64,000 nt of DNA, taken from contig OZ026525.1 in NCBI GenBank assembly GCA_964019695.1, positions 90,863,779 to 90,927,778 on the forward strand, read 5' to 3'. The DNA comes from Loripinus fragilis (Eukaryota > Mollusca > Bivalvia > Lucinida > Lucinidae). The notes under the pieces are model-generated. The model saw nothing but the letters and a program-made list of their open reading frames with translations, searched no databases and had not been told where the DNA came from. This document shows positions 27,711 to 38,419 of the stretch, piece after piece (position 1 is the first letter of the stretch; every line of letters begins with the position of its first letter). The translations under genes and the position numbers were made by a program.

Positions 27711-27918
27711 TGAGCCGCGACATGTGATTTCCAACAATGTGGTTTTTTGACAATTGTTGACTCAGACGAGCCTGTGCAGCCTGCTTTTAAGTTTAGAAGC
27801 TCCAAATGATGTTCAGTCAGTAGCTTAACACTCATAGAATATGCAAGCTACTAGCAAATGCTCTGAGCCTTTGCTGGTCCAACATTCCACATTTTTGGAT
27901 ATCTCGTGTCTCGGCTCA
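27711..27918 (-). mobile_element. TGAGCCGC-ended MITE, copy 2 (inverted)
   Basis: Starts TGAGCCGCGACATGTGATTT and ends CTCGTGTCTCGGCTCA. The interior GACTCAGACGAGCCTGTGCA matches the reverse complement of copy 1. The two inverted copies bracket the 27134-27561 repeat. Confidence 0.7.
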
Positions 27919-28224
27919 TCGGCTCATCGGCTCGTATCATTCTTATCAACTGTTATTTCATTCAATCAAATTTTATAGTTAAGTTTGAGTTCATTCATAA
28001 TTGAACATCTGATGCTGCAGGGTTCATTTTTAATAGTAAAAAAGAAAGTTAAGTTTTATGAGCTAAAAGATTTTTAATAGTGAGAAGAAAGAAAAGACTC
28101 GAAGTTATCTCTGTATAACGATTGCATGGACTCCTAGTGTGTATTGTGTTATACAAAAGAATCTTAAAGCGAAGAGGCAATACAATATTAGTTCACTGGC
28201 TTAAATATTGATAATATTAGACCT

Positions 28225-28585
28225 ATGGCTGAGAGTACATCGATTCTACCAATACTTGACGCCGACGCATATGAAGGTGAAGATGAGGATGATGTCATAT
28301 GCGGCAAAGGTGAGCATGGTGTCATATGCGGCAAAGGTGAACATGATGCCATACGCAACAAAGGTGAGCATGGTTGCATATGCGGCAAAGATGAGCATGA
28401 TGTCATACACAGCAAAGGTGAGCATGGTTGCATATGCGGCAAAGGTGAGCATGATGTCATATACAGCAAAGTGAAACTGAAGAGAAATAGACCGGAAATG
28501 GCGGAAGTACATGGTCTTCCTGCAAGGCCATTTCGTCGAGCGAAATCTAAAGGTGCATCGAGGAAGAACTCGTTTACTCAAACGG
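28225..28585 (+). CDS. Host gene exon 1: acidic start plus 9-residue repeats
   Basis: Predicted first coding exon. The start ATG at 28225 follows an in-frame TAG at 28189. The frame stays open for 120 codons and meets a donor, ACGG|GTAAGA, after the first base of a codon (phase 1). Residues 1-22 are acidic (MAESTSILPIL, then EGEDEDD). They are followed by six to seven 9-residue repeats of the form (D/G)VICGKGEH with Cys and His at fixed places, then a basic tail (KLKRNRP, PFRRAKSKGASRKN). The Cys/His repeat could bind metal, but that is only a guess. I do not recognise the family. This exon begins a chain of nine exons that keep frame to a stop at 60530, which is the main evidence that it is real. 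An upstream non-coding exon cannot be excluded. Confidence 0.62.
28288..28475 (+). repeat. 27-bp coding minisatellite in exon 1
   Basis: Six to seven tandem units such as GTCATATGCGGCAAAGGTGA, each 27 bp and in frame (9 codons). Substitutions keep the frame, so the array reads through as protein on the + strand. Open frames on the other strands are shadows of the repeat. Confidence 0.9.
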
Positions 28586-28790
28586 GTAAGATACAAGTGT
28601 ATATAAAAATCAAGCGAACTACATGATATAAATGTGTCAATTTTAATGCAATTGAAAAATCGGGTTTTGCTTCTGTAATTTAGTTCCAATAATCAAGCAA
28701 AATGTATTATGGAATGATACTGCACTTTGTTTTGTCTAGTTTTACTTTTTAGCGTTTTGAATAATAAGGACGCTTTTTAACATTTTTGCA

Positions 28791-28853
28791 GAGCAAACCG
28801 GAATCAGGCAGCTCTTGTAAGAGCTGCCTGGTCAGGGCCTACTCTGGTTTGCT
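28791..28853. repeat. Near-perfect hairpin in intron 1
   Basis: AGGCAGCTCTTGTAAGAGCTGCCT forms the core when read in two halves (AGGCAGCTCTT facing AAGAGCTGCCT), and GAGCAAACC faces GGTTTGC at the ends. Probably a small MITE. Confidence 0.7.
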
Positions 28854-28881
28854 TACGGAAATATATTTTGACATGATTCAA

Positions 28882-29116
28882 CACTACTGTCCTGCCAGCC
28901 AAGAGTGAAAGTGACGTCGTGTTTTGTTTACATTTGTAAACTAAAACATTACTTTGTACACTTCACTTGAGCTAACGTTAATCGATAGATCACTTGTGTA
29001 TTAATCCTACGTTGCAGATAGGATTAATACACAAGTGACCTATCGATTCTTAGTCCTGATAACTTTATCAACAAAGCATGACGCCACTGTCACTCTTGGC
29101 TGGCAGGATAGTAGTG
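28882..29116. mobile_element. Palindromic MITE, copy 2
   Basis: Same family as 10473-10703. Outer arms: CTACTGTCCTGCCAGCCAAG and CTTGGCTGGCAGGATAGTAG. Central stem: GATCACTTGTGTATTAATCC facing GGATTAATACACAAGTGACC. This copy is better preserved than copy 1. Confidence 0.85.
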
Positions 29117-29177
29117 AACATGACAATATTTTCTGTTCCATGTTCAAATTGTGTCCAGTCAGTAGTGTAACATTTAT

Positions 29178-29282
29178 TCATTCGACTAGCAAAGACCAAT
29201 CAGACTGCGCGTATGTGCAGGCTGATCTGAGACTTTGCTGATCGTAGATACCACATGGATGGAAATTTCATATCGCGGCTCA
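29178..29282. mobile_element. Truncated TGAGCCGC-ended MITE
   Basis: Ends in ATACCACATGGATGGAAATT followed by TCGCGGCTCA, matching one end of the elements at 26909 and 27711. The other end is missing. Confidence 0.5.
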
Positions 29283-29582
29283 AATATGGTCTTTACTTAC
29301 AGAGAATAGAGATATTGTAAAAAAGATGTTTTATTTACCTGTTTACTACTTTAGACATGAGTATCCCTTACATCGGCTTAAATACTATTCTGTATTCAGA
29401 ACTTTCAACTATTAGACTAAATTAAAGCGCCTTAAAATTCCATCACTATTAATTAACGGGTTTAATTTTGAAGAAATCTGTGTTTCCAATTCCTATATGG
29501 TACACCATCTATATGGTACACGCTGCCATTTGACACCTATGAAACGATATTATGGGTCAGCACACGAGATTTAGTTACAAAG

Positions 29583-29648
29583 GAAGTAAGGGTGCAAAGA
29601 TCAGGAATCTATACGATCAAGTACCACACCTGACCCAGGATACCAATG
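29583..29648 (-). mobile_element. Tail B fragment
   Basis: GAAGTAAGGGTGCAAAGATC through ACCTGACCCAGGATACCAAT matches the 3' end of the tail B element at 56511. About 65 bp remain. Confidence 0.7.
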
Positions 29649-29730
29649 ACAAATCGCATCTATGCAAATTTCTCATATAGACACCCTTGTAGATGTATAT
29701 AGCGATGTTAGAGGTATTGTGTTTGATTTG

Positions 29731-30177
29731 TGTCTTCATCTATATTCACACTTCCTGTATGCGAGCAGCAAAGGTTCTTGTGAGTTTGCGTGTATGTGCA
29801 GACATGCCTCGCCTTCGCTGCTCATCGATACGATAAGTGCCTAAATCTGGAGTAGCTTCACCGCCCGTATGTTGTGTTGTGTCTTCATCTATATTCACAC
29901 TTCCTGTATGCGAGCAGCAAAGGTTCTTGTGAGTTTGCGTGTATGTGCAGACATGCCTCGCCTTCGCTGCTCATCGATACGATAAGTGCCTAAATCTGGA
30001 GTAGCTTCACCGCCCGTATGTTGTGTTGTGTCTTCATCTATATTCACACTTCCTGTATGCGAGCAGCAAAGGTTCTTGTGAGTTTGCGTGTATGTGCAGA
30101 CATGTCTCGCCTTCGCTGCTCACCGATACGATAAGTACCGTAATCTCGAGCAGCTTCACCGCCCGTATGTTGTTACA
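29731..30177. repeat. 149-bp tandem triplication
   Basis: Three units begin TGTCTTCATCTATATTCACA at 29731, 29880 and 30029. The first two are virtually identical and the third has a few changes (for example ATAAGTACCGTAATCTCGAG). Short open frames inside are not genes. Confidence 0.93.
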
Positions 30178-30205
30178 TGTATAAGTTAATGGGTAAAGAA
30201 TATGA

Positions 30206-30353
30206 TTCGTTTCGTTTGTTTGGCTTGAGTCTTTACGACCCAGTTAAAATTTTAGGCCATGTCGGAACAGGTCTTCCTGGGCTAAACCAGTACTAAGCAG
30301 AGGATAAACTGTCTTGCTCAAGGAAGTAATCCAGTGCCTTGTAAGGCTCGACT
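30206..30353 (-). mobile_element. tRNA-derived SINE, 5'-truncated
   Basis: On the minus strand it ends in a (CAAA)n-like tail and carries the same body as 34085-34287, including the TACTGGTTTAGCCC / AAGACCTGTTCCGACATG region. Its tRNA-like head is lost beyond the B-box remnant (AGGCTCGA on +). It lies about 50 bp upstream of the exon 2 acceptor. Confidence 0.65.
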
Positions 30354-30403
30354 GACAAAGAGCATGTTGCATTAAAATGCAATTTGTACATTTTACATTC
30401 AAG

Positions 30404-30529
30404 ATATGCCACGCAAAGACACTGGAAATAATAGTATTGGCGAAAGTCAGGACCTTGATGACCAGAACCAATTAGATGAAGGGGCGTATCTCATCAACGA
30501 CCATATACTAGCCTTATTAACAGCAAACG
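30404..30529 (+). CDS. Host gene exon 2: founder of the 139-bp exon array
   Basis: The acceptor TTTTACATTCAAG is followed by 126 nt, starting with the last two bases of a codon and ending with one (phase 1 to phase 1), before the donor G|GTATGTAC. The translated exon reads MPRKDTGNNSIGESQDLDD, then QNQLDEGAYLINDHILALL and TAN. The last 23 residues are the unit repeated downstream: acidic, then hydrophobic, plausibly one amphipathic helix. It joins exon 1 through a reconstructed Asp codon. No known family recognised. The unusual feature is that its 3' half plus the beginning of the intron is tandemly repeated about 18 times. Confidence 0.6.
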
Positions 30530-32880
30530 GTATGTACTTTCGTATGTTTAATCAAAGCACTGATACTACAATTCCTGGACGTTGATTATGGTTTACAAGA
30601 CCTGAACCAATTAGATGAAGGGGTGTATCTCATCAACGACCATATACTAGCCTTATTAACAAGAAACGGTATGTACTTTCTTATGTTTAATCAAAGCACT
30701 GAGAGTACAGTTCCTGGACCTTGATTATGATTTACAAGACCTGAACCAATTAGATGAAGGTGTGTATCTCATCAACGACCACATACTAGCCTTATTAACA
30801 GCAAACGGTATGTACTTCCGTATGTTTAATCAAAGCACTGAGAGTACTAATACTGGACATTGATGATGCTTTACAAGACCAATTAGATGAATGGGCGTAT
30901 CTCACCAACGACCAAATACCAGCCTTATTTACAGCAAACGGTATGTACTTTCATATGTTTAATCAAGGCACTGAGAGTAACCACTTGATCGTTGATGAGA
31001 TACGATCCTTCGCCTAATTGGTTGTGGTCTTGTTAATCACCAACAAGGTCCAAAAAAGTACACCTTATTAACAGCAAATGGTATGTACTTTCTCATGTTT
31101 TATCAAAGCACTGAGAGTTATAATTCTGAACCTTGATGGTGATTTGCAAGGGAGAAGGGGCATATCTCATCAGCGACCAAATACTTGCCTTATTAACATC
31201 AAACGGTATGCACTTTCTTATGTTTAATCAAAGCATTGAGAGTATTATTACTAGACATTGATGATGCTTTACAAAAGCAAAACGAATTAGCTGAAGGGGC
31301 GTATCTCATCAACGACCGAATGCCAGCTTTATAGACAGCAAACGGTATGTACTTTCGTATGTTTAATCAAAGCACTAAGACTACAAATCCTGGACCTTGA
31401 TGTTGATTTACAAGACCAAAACCACTTTGATGAAGGGGCGTATCTCCCCAACGACAAATACAAACCTTATTAACAGCAAATGGCATGTACTTTCTCATCT
31501 TTAATCAAAGCACTGAGAGTACTTATCCTGGACTTTGATGATTATTTACAAGACAATAACCGATTGGGTGAATCGGCGTATCTCATCAACGACCAAATAC
31601 TAGCCTTATTAACAGCATACAGTATGTACTTTCTTATGTTTAATCAAAACACTGAGAGTACTACTTCTGGATTTTGGTGATACTTTACTAGACCAGAACC
31701 AATTGAATGAATGGGCCTATCTCATCAACGACTAAATACCAGCCTTATTAATGGAAACGGTCTGTACTTTCTTATAATTAATCAAAGCACTGAGACTACT
31801 AATCCTCGACCTTGATGATGATTTTCAAGACCAAACCTACTTGGGTGAAGGGGCTTATCTCATCAACGACCAAATACTATCTTGATTAACAGCAAACGGT
31901 ATGTACTTTCTTATGTTCTATCAAAACACTGAGAGTATTAATACTGGACATTGATGATGATTTACAAAACCAAAACCAATTAGGTGAAGGGCATATCTCA
32001 TCAACGACCAAATACCAGCCGTATTAATACAATTGGTATGTACTTTCTTATGTTTAATCAAGGTACTGAGAGTACTAATACTGGACCATGATGATGATCT
32101 ACAAGACCAAACCGCTTGGTTGAAGGCGCGTATCTCATCAACGACCAAATACTAGCCTTATTAACAGCAAACGGTATGCACTTTCTTATCTTTAATCAAA
32201 GCACTAAGAGTAGTAAGCCTTGACCTTGATTTTCAAGACTATCTCCACTTGGGTGAAAGGGGCGTATCTAATCAACGACCAAATACTAGCCTTATTAACA
32301 TTAATCGGTATGCATTTCCATATGTTTAATCAGAGCACTGAGAGTTCTCATCCTGGGCCTTGATGATGATTTATAAGACCAAAACCAAGTACGTGAGGGG
32401 GGGTATCTTACCTACGACCAAATACTAGCCTGATTAACAGAAAAATGTATGTACCTTCTTATGTCTAATCAAAGCACTGAGAGTACTAATCCTGGGCATT
32501 AATGATGATTTACGAGACCAAAACCATTTAGATGAGGGGCGTATCTCATCAACAACCAAATACTAGCCTTATTAACAGTAAACGCTGTATACTTTCTTAT
32601 GTTCAATCAAAGCATTGCGAGTACTAATTCTGGACATTGATCATGATTTACAAGACCAAAACCAATTAGATGAAGAGGCTGTACCTCATCAAAGACAGAA
32701 TACTAGAATTATTAGCAACAAAGTGTATGTACCTTCTTATGTTTAATCAAAGCACTGAGATTATTTATCCTGAACATTGATGATGATTTCAAGACCAGGA
32801 CCAATTGGATGAAGGGGCGTATTTTATCAACGACAAAATGCAAGCCTTAATAACAGCACAATGTATGTTCATTTTTATGT
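30460..32880 (+). repeat. 139-bp exon-plus-intron tandem array (~18 units)
   Basis: Each unit is about 69 nt resembling the 3' half of exon 2 plus about 70 nt of intron-like sequence. Donors of the form GGTATGTA recur at 30530, 30669, 30808, 30941 and then roughly every 139 bp to about 32862. Units at 30600-30668, 30739-30807, 30878-30940 and 31553-31621 have a TTTACAAG acceptor, an open phase 1-1 frame (23 or 21 codons) and a GTATGT donor, so they could be cassette exons that add DxNQLDEGxYLIND-type repeats. Others are decayed by stops, indels or lost donors (for example the unit with GGCATG at about 31480). Near 30980-31045 part of one unit is inverted. Confidence 0.88.
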
Positions 32881-32901
32881 TTAAAAATGTTCCTGGCTAT
32901 T

Positions 32902-33645
32902 AAGGGGATATATCTTTCAAAAGCTGTTACTTGCATTAAATTTTTCCTGTATAAACAAAAATTGCTTTTTTGTAAAGTAGACGGATACCTTTGGCCACAA
33001 TGTTGTATGACCAACTTATACATCTCACATAGATCACTTTACGCCCCAACATACAGCTTTTGAGCCATCCGCAGCATGCTAATCAGTCTTTTTAGAGTTG
33101 CTTCCTGGTTTGATACCGTTAACAATGCTGTGACACGCTGGATGAACTTTAGAGAAAACCGTTTGCATGAACATGACCTACAATTATTCAGCTACAAAAT
33201 TTAGAAGTATTTTGACCCGAATATTATGTATTTCTGGTATTATTTATAATTTTCAATTTTGACCTTGAACAATTCATAAGCAAAAATTGAAAATTTATAT
33301 TTTTTTCTACCAGAAATATGTACATTTTTGTCGAAAATACTTCTAAATATTGTAGTCGAATAATTGTAGGCCAAATTCATGCAAATGGTTTTCTCTAAAG
33401 TTCATCCAGGGTGACACGGCATTGTTAACGGTATCAAACCAGGAAGTAACTCTAAAAAGGCTGATAAGCATGCTGTGGATTGCTGAAAGCTGTATGTTTG
33501 GGCGCAAAGTGATCTATGTGAGATGAATAAGTTGTTCATACAACGACGTGGCCAAAAGTATCTGTCTCCTTGACAAAAAAGCAATTCTTGTTTATACAGG
33601 AAAATTTTCATGCAAGTAAGAGCTTTTGAAAGATATATCCCCTTC
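32902..33645. mobile_element. Long foldback palindrome (~370-bp arms)
   Basis: AAGGGGATATATCTTTCAAA at the left end is mirrored by TTTGAAAGATATATCCCCTT at the right. Pairing continues through GGTTTGATACCGTTAACAAT / ATTGTTAACGGTATCAAACC to a centre near 33275. Arms match with scattered differences. It has no coding capacity and resembles a foldback DNA transposon. Confidence 0.9.
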
Positions 33646-34084
33646 AGGGCAGTAGTCAGGTGTTACGTATGTGACATGAGTTTGTTCCGCTCTGTTTTAT
33701 ATGTTGTATTTGAATCAGCGTTAATACTAGATAACACAAGTAAACATTGCTAGCACCGCATGTTGCACCATCACTGCTTTGTAAGTTGCAAAAAGGGCAA
33801 TACGTCAAATGTTAACAAGAAAAAAAATAAAGCTGGTAAATCTTACCAAAGTCTTGTCATAAACAATGAAAAACAATGTTTTATTGAAATCCGTAAATGA
33901 ATCAGTACGTGATTTTTTTTTTTGAATAATTATAACATTGGCGAGAAGCTAAGGCTCAAACAACTTGTGCACCTGTGCAGTTTCGCCTGAACCGTCACTT
34001 ATTTACTTCTTGTATACATATACTATGGATATAGGTACATGGAGGTCAAGACCAAAGATGATAAATCTAGATCTAATTGATGAT

Positions 34085-34287
34085 GGGAGCAGTGGCTTAG
34101 TGGTAGAGTGCTTGACTCGAAATTGAAGAGTTGTTACTAAGAGCCTCACCAGAGGCACTGCGTTGTGTCTTGAGCAAGCCACTCAATTTTCTGCTTTGTA
34201 CTGGTTCAATCCATAAAGAACCGTCCTGACATGAGTGAAAAATTGTTTATTGGTACTTTAAGAATCAACACAAACAAACAAACAAAG
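34085..34287 (+). mobile_element. tRNA-derived SINE, full-length copy
   Basis: Begins with a tRNA-like head, GGGAGCAGTGGCTTAGTGGTAGAGTG cut here to GGCTTAGTGGTAGAGTG (A-box region), followed by a degenerate B-box region (GAGCCTCACC). The body shares GTCTTGAGCAAG, GTACTGGTTCAA and CCGTCCTGACATG with the copies at 48104 and 30206. It ends in (CAAA)n. It would be transcribed by Pol III if intact. It lies in the intron between exons 2 and 3. Confidence 0.8.
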
Positions 34288-35732
34288 TATGTATGTGTAT
34301 TTTTTCAGAGTATCTTTACGTATATGCGATTTGTTATGAGCTATTAAAAAACCTTTGTATTCTATTGACTCCTAATTGCGTGCTTGACAGTGAAAACCCT
34401 GATGCAATGCCTTGTTATGCAGTATTTCACCAGGGTCTACACTGTTTGCTAAGCAGAAGCGATCTTCAGAGAGAGACCAATTTGTTTCTTAGCTGGAAAT
34501 TATAACATGTGTCCCATCAATATATATACAAAAGGTCATCCATTTTTATTGTATCAAACCTTTAGTGCATAAAGGAATAAAATATTTGCCTAAGGCCTAA
34601 TTAATTTCAATCGATGTCTGAAAAAAGCGCAAATGATATGCAGAATAGTGCGCAAATGAAGGAATCAAAGGGCGGAGGATATATACTGAGGTGCCCAAAC
34701 CAAAAGCGCTGCTTCTCCTTTGTAAATAAATAAAAAAAAAGTAGCAAACATTCATCCGCATAAAGATCTTGTTACAAGCAGAGTTCATTGAAAACTTGTT
34801 TGATGTTGTTCTTGATTTGGGGGTTGTCATTGCTTACAACACTCTGTCTCGAGGCTCAGTCACCCTATTATAACAAGCAGAATAAACTCTATGAGTGGTG
34901 TCCTGACCAGGCTTACATTAACTGGTGACCCACTTGAGAACTTCATAACTTAGTGTATCATCAAGACTAGCTGACATCCAGACAAAATGGTTGAGATCAA
35001 TCCATTTATCATACCGATACAGATACCCAAGTGAGGGGTTATAGCCCTATGGTGTATAGCTGTATAAATATGTAGACATATAATATACATTAATTTTATA
35101 TGCAGTCAAATATTCTCTCTTTTTCTGAAGGATTCGTTATGAGGCTGCTTGCAGCCTTATGATATCAGTTTTTTATTAACTATATTTCAACCAATCAGAA
35201 ATAGGCAGAAATTTGAATATGTGAGTGTCTGTTAGAACAGGAAATTGCATTGGTTAATTTCCAGCCTGTCCTTACAGTTTTATTCTGGGTGATGACACTC
35301 ACTGAAAACGAACTCAATAACTCAATATCTAGGGATACAGACTACTTTCGCACTTTCCTTCTCAGAAAATCGTAAACTAAACTGAAAGTTGACTTTCTCA
35401 GAAATTGTCAACGAAACTGAAAGTAGACTTCTATATTTAGTCAGATTCATTCATTGCAGGTCACTGTCATGAAAAATCAGTTTTTTTTAAAAAAAAAAAA
35501 TCTTATCACTATGTGTTAATCAATATTTTCATATCTGAATTTAAAATGTCGGCTGTACAAGGCTTTTGTTACATTTAAAGTGGTTGTTCTTTGGAAAATT
35601 AAGTAGTGATTTTGTATTTAAAAAATAGTGCCCTGAATTTGTTTAAAATACTTACAATAACGTTTGCCTTGTAACAGTATCAATTATACTTTCCCAAGTT
35701 GGATGACCCTGCGTAACAAAGAACAATACATA
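34288..35732. other. Intronic stretch without recognised exon
   Basis: A weak acceptor-preceded open stretch at 34310-34424 was considered but has no donor in the required phase. Nothing else recognised. Confidence 0.4.
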
Positions 35733-37312
35733 TAGTAAGTGAGTATGATTAGGAAATACCACAATCACAAACTGCAGACAACCCCGTGGCACCGCGAGGA
35801 AGAGCCGCACAACCATCACGAGCCACCAGGAAGATGAATTAAGCAAAGCAACAAGCTCTCTCTTCCTCATTGTTACGACATAAAGCTGGTCAGGAAGGAA
35901 GAGGAAATCTTATTGGAAAATTCCTCTATGCGATGACGATGCTACAAGGGAAAAATAATGCACACAACTAGCAAAACTTTTCAGTACTTTATGTACTAAG
36001 AAAACATCAACAACACATTAATATACAATGACACCACCTACGCTGGTATTTCTGGCTAATTGACCATCCTATACTAGGGCAAGTTGCCACTCCAAGATCA
36101 TTTCAATTAGAATCAATCTTGGAGTGTCCTGCTCTAGATGTACGTCAACTAGTCAGAAATAAAAGACGTAAAGAATATGATTAACATATAACTTAAGATC
36201 TCATAGAAAAAAAACTGGGCCCTTTAATATTTCAGTTCTCGTATTGACGAGAAATCTCGAGATTATACGCGTCCTGCGAACACTATAACTGTTGATATTT
36301 CACGCGTCTCGCTAACACTATGTCTTCTTAGCCGCACGTTGTCTACTTCAGTCCATCAGCGCTGAGGTGATCGAACCTGTACTTTGGTCGTCACTGGTTT
36401 CGCATAGTATTTCTTGCGCGTAATATTGATGGTCTTTCTAGACGTCAAGATTCGTATAAGTGGTTCTTCCTATACAACGGTCCCTGATCGTATCCCCACG
36501 TTGGGATGTCAGATTCACTTATAACAATTCAAGCCGGTTGGCTCCCAACTCGGGCAATTCTATGTGGTTGGATGTAACAATTGGGCCTGATCCACGCTGG
36601 TCGTGGCCTGAGGGGGACAGCTAATAAGTGCCCCCAGGTATCAATCATTTCGCTCACCAACATTCAGCCTCCAATGTAGAAGGGGACACAAGAGACGATT
36701 CTTTTATAATAATGAATAGCGTCTCTATATCGAACCTTTCAACGGTATGTTTAAAATGTCCCCTAACAAGAATGGGAAATTCCATCCTTTATATATTAAA
36801 AAATGCACAAGGTTTCCAAGATATTCAAGAAAAGTAACGAAATCGTGCAACCGTTGATAAATATAGACACAATGAATTCCATCTCAGACAAACCGACCTT
36901 TTATTGGGACTATTAGTAGAAAAGGTACCGTATCATGGTTCGAATAGGTGACCAGGTGCATACCTAAACCTTTGCGTATTTGTGCGTATACGCAACCATC
37001 ACTGATTCTGTTGTTTCATCTATTCTGCATCGTAACACTCATCAAGATGATTGCAAGACTGGAATGGACATAAAGTAACGTACAACCAAACTTAGAACAA
37101 TTACAGACTCCCACAATGGGAGTATCAATAAACAAAAGTCAACAACAGCAGAACCATCGCCTTAGAACGGACAGCATCCTAAGCCACTGGGGGGCTTAAA
37201 TGCATTTTACTTGTACCAAATCTTCGCCCTAGATTCCGCTGTTGTTGAAGTACAGAAATGTTCAGCTCACATGGAAGCCTTCAAACTATTGCAATGTATC
37301 ATCATGGAGAAA
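35733..37312 (-). mobile_element. Tail A copy split by an LTR insertion
   Basis: Tail A runs from AGTAAGTGAGTATGATTAGG (35733) to TCTCTTCCTCAT (35870), then resumes at CATCAAGATGATTGCAAGAC (37040) and continues to about 37312. The break duplicates CTCAT. A residual frame with VFPNHTHLLY is visible at the 3' end. Confidence 0.8.
35871..37037. mobile_element. Probable solo LTR, 1167 bp
   Basis: Starts TGTTACGACATAAAG and ends GCATCGTAACA, so it has TG...CA termini with a short TGTTACGA/TCGTAACA inverted repeat. It is flanked on both sides by CTCAT, a 5-bp target duplication inside an otherwise continuous tail A copy. These are the features of an LTR retroelement left as a solo LTR after recombination. 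No gag, protease or pol frame is present. An internal inverted repeat sits at 36073-36141 (GCCACTCCAAGATC facing AATCTTGGAGTG). A DNA transposon with TG..CA ends is the alternative. Confidence 0.72.
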
Positions 37313-37583
37313 AACAAATAGGCCTTAAACCAATCCTTCCGCTGATTAAAGAAGGGTTGCTAAAAGGTTTTGTCAGTTACAAGCGAAAATATATGCACGA
37401 AATCTGTGTCAAGCTTGCACAGGAAAAAGTGTGCTGAGGTGAACTGACCGTCTGGAGATGACCATAGCTGTTGACTGAGACGCAAAGAATCGAAACAAAA
37501 AAAAACCTGCTGGGTAATTTTATATATTTTTTTTTTTGTCGTCTGATGACTTTTTTCTAAATCAACATTTTCAAAACAATATT

Positions 37584-37700
37584 AATAAGTTAGTATGATA
37601 AGGAAATACCACAATCACAAACCACAGACAACCCCATTACAGCGCGAGGAAGAGCCGCTCAACCATCACGAGACACCAGGAAGACAAATTAAGCAACATC
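37584..37700 (-). mobile_element. Tail A fragment
   Basis: TAAGTTAGTATGATAAGGAA through AGACACCAGGAAGACAAATT matches the last ~115 bp of tail A. Confidence 0.7.
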
Positions 37701-37723
37701 TCTTAGGAACACAATCAAATTAA

Positions 37724-37777
37724 CAAACAGTTTCGATCCACGTTCTGTCAGTCCTAATCTAGGTCCAAACTGTTTGC
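37724..37777. repeat. CAAACAGTTTGGATC-type hairpin, copy 3
   Basis: CAAACAGTTTCGATCCACGT faces CTAGGTCCAAACTGTTTG. Confidence 0.6.
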
Positions 37778-37874
37778 AAATGACAAATTAAAGTATCTGC
37801 TAGGAAACTATTTAATAGTCATAAATTCATAAATATTTTACGTTACGTAAGTAATCACTTTTCAATACTTACAG

Positions 37875-38006
37875 ATTTGCACATCAGAGACAGTGAACAG
37901 GAGAGCCTTGGATCCCTGGAACTTAATCAGCCACCACAACGACACAGCAATTTAGGTCTGCAGTCAGATGACGCATCATCAATAGCAACCAGAAGAAAAA
38001 TTGAAA
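37875..38006 (+). CDS. Host gene exon 3
   Basis: The acceptor CAATACTTACAG precedes 132 nt in an open phase 1-1 frame, ended by the donor A|GTAAGC. The translated residues include LHIRDSEQESLGSLELNQ, PPQRHSNLGLQSDD and ASSIATRRKIE. They are polar, Ser/Gln-rich and likely disordered. The other two frames contain stops. The exon joins exon 2 through an Asp codon and exon 4 through an ATG codon. No known domain. Confidence 0.62.
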
Positions 38007-38216
38007 GTAAGCTTGGTTAAAACTTTTATTTCATTTCTGTATGACAATATGCGCACATACTGTACAATAAATACTTATACAGATCATTTAAGAGAACAAA
38101 AAAGGGACTCAGTAGAAAGTCTGTTGTTTTTTTTATACAATCTGTTTCCAAGGTGTTCAATATAAGAAATGCAATTAACATATGTTTGGTTCGTATTGAT
38201 AGATGTACATTGTAAG

Positions 38217-38217
38217 T

Positions 38218-38247
<30 letters not shown>
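38217..38247. repeat. (CAA)n microsatellite
   Basis: Ten CAA triplets in the intron between exons 3 and 4. Confidence 0.95.
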
Positions 38248-38248
<1 letters not shown>

Positions 38249-38419
38249 AACAGTACAGTCAACAAAAACTCAGACGCCTCGAATATAAACTCAAGATTAT
38301 TGAATTCGGAGAAAATGGGGGGTATTTATGAACTTTTGTAATAATTTCCTATTGGAATTTTCGAGGTGTTACTGTATTGCTTTTAGCGACAATTTTAAGA
38401 TATCATTTTTTTTTGTTAG

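Noticed and set aside
28188..28689. Two long minus-strand frames over exon 1
   Set aside because: Shadows of the 27-bp in-frame repeat. The + frame has a start, donor and phase match to later exons.
34310..34424. Possible exon after a TTTTTTCAG acceptor
   Set aside because: Opens in phase 1 but the only nearby donor (GCA|GTATTT) is phase 0 and weak. It would break the frame into exon 3.
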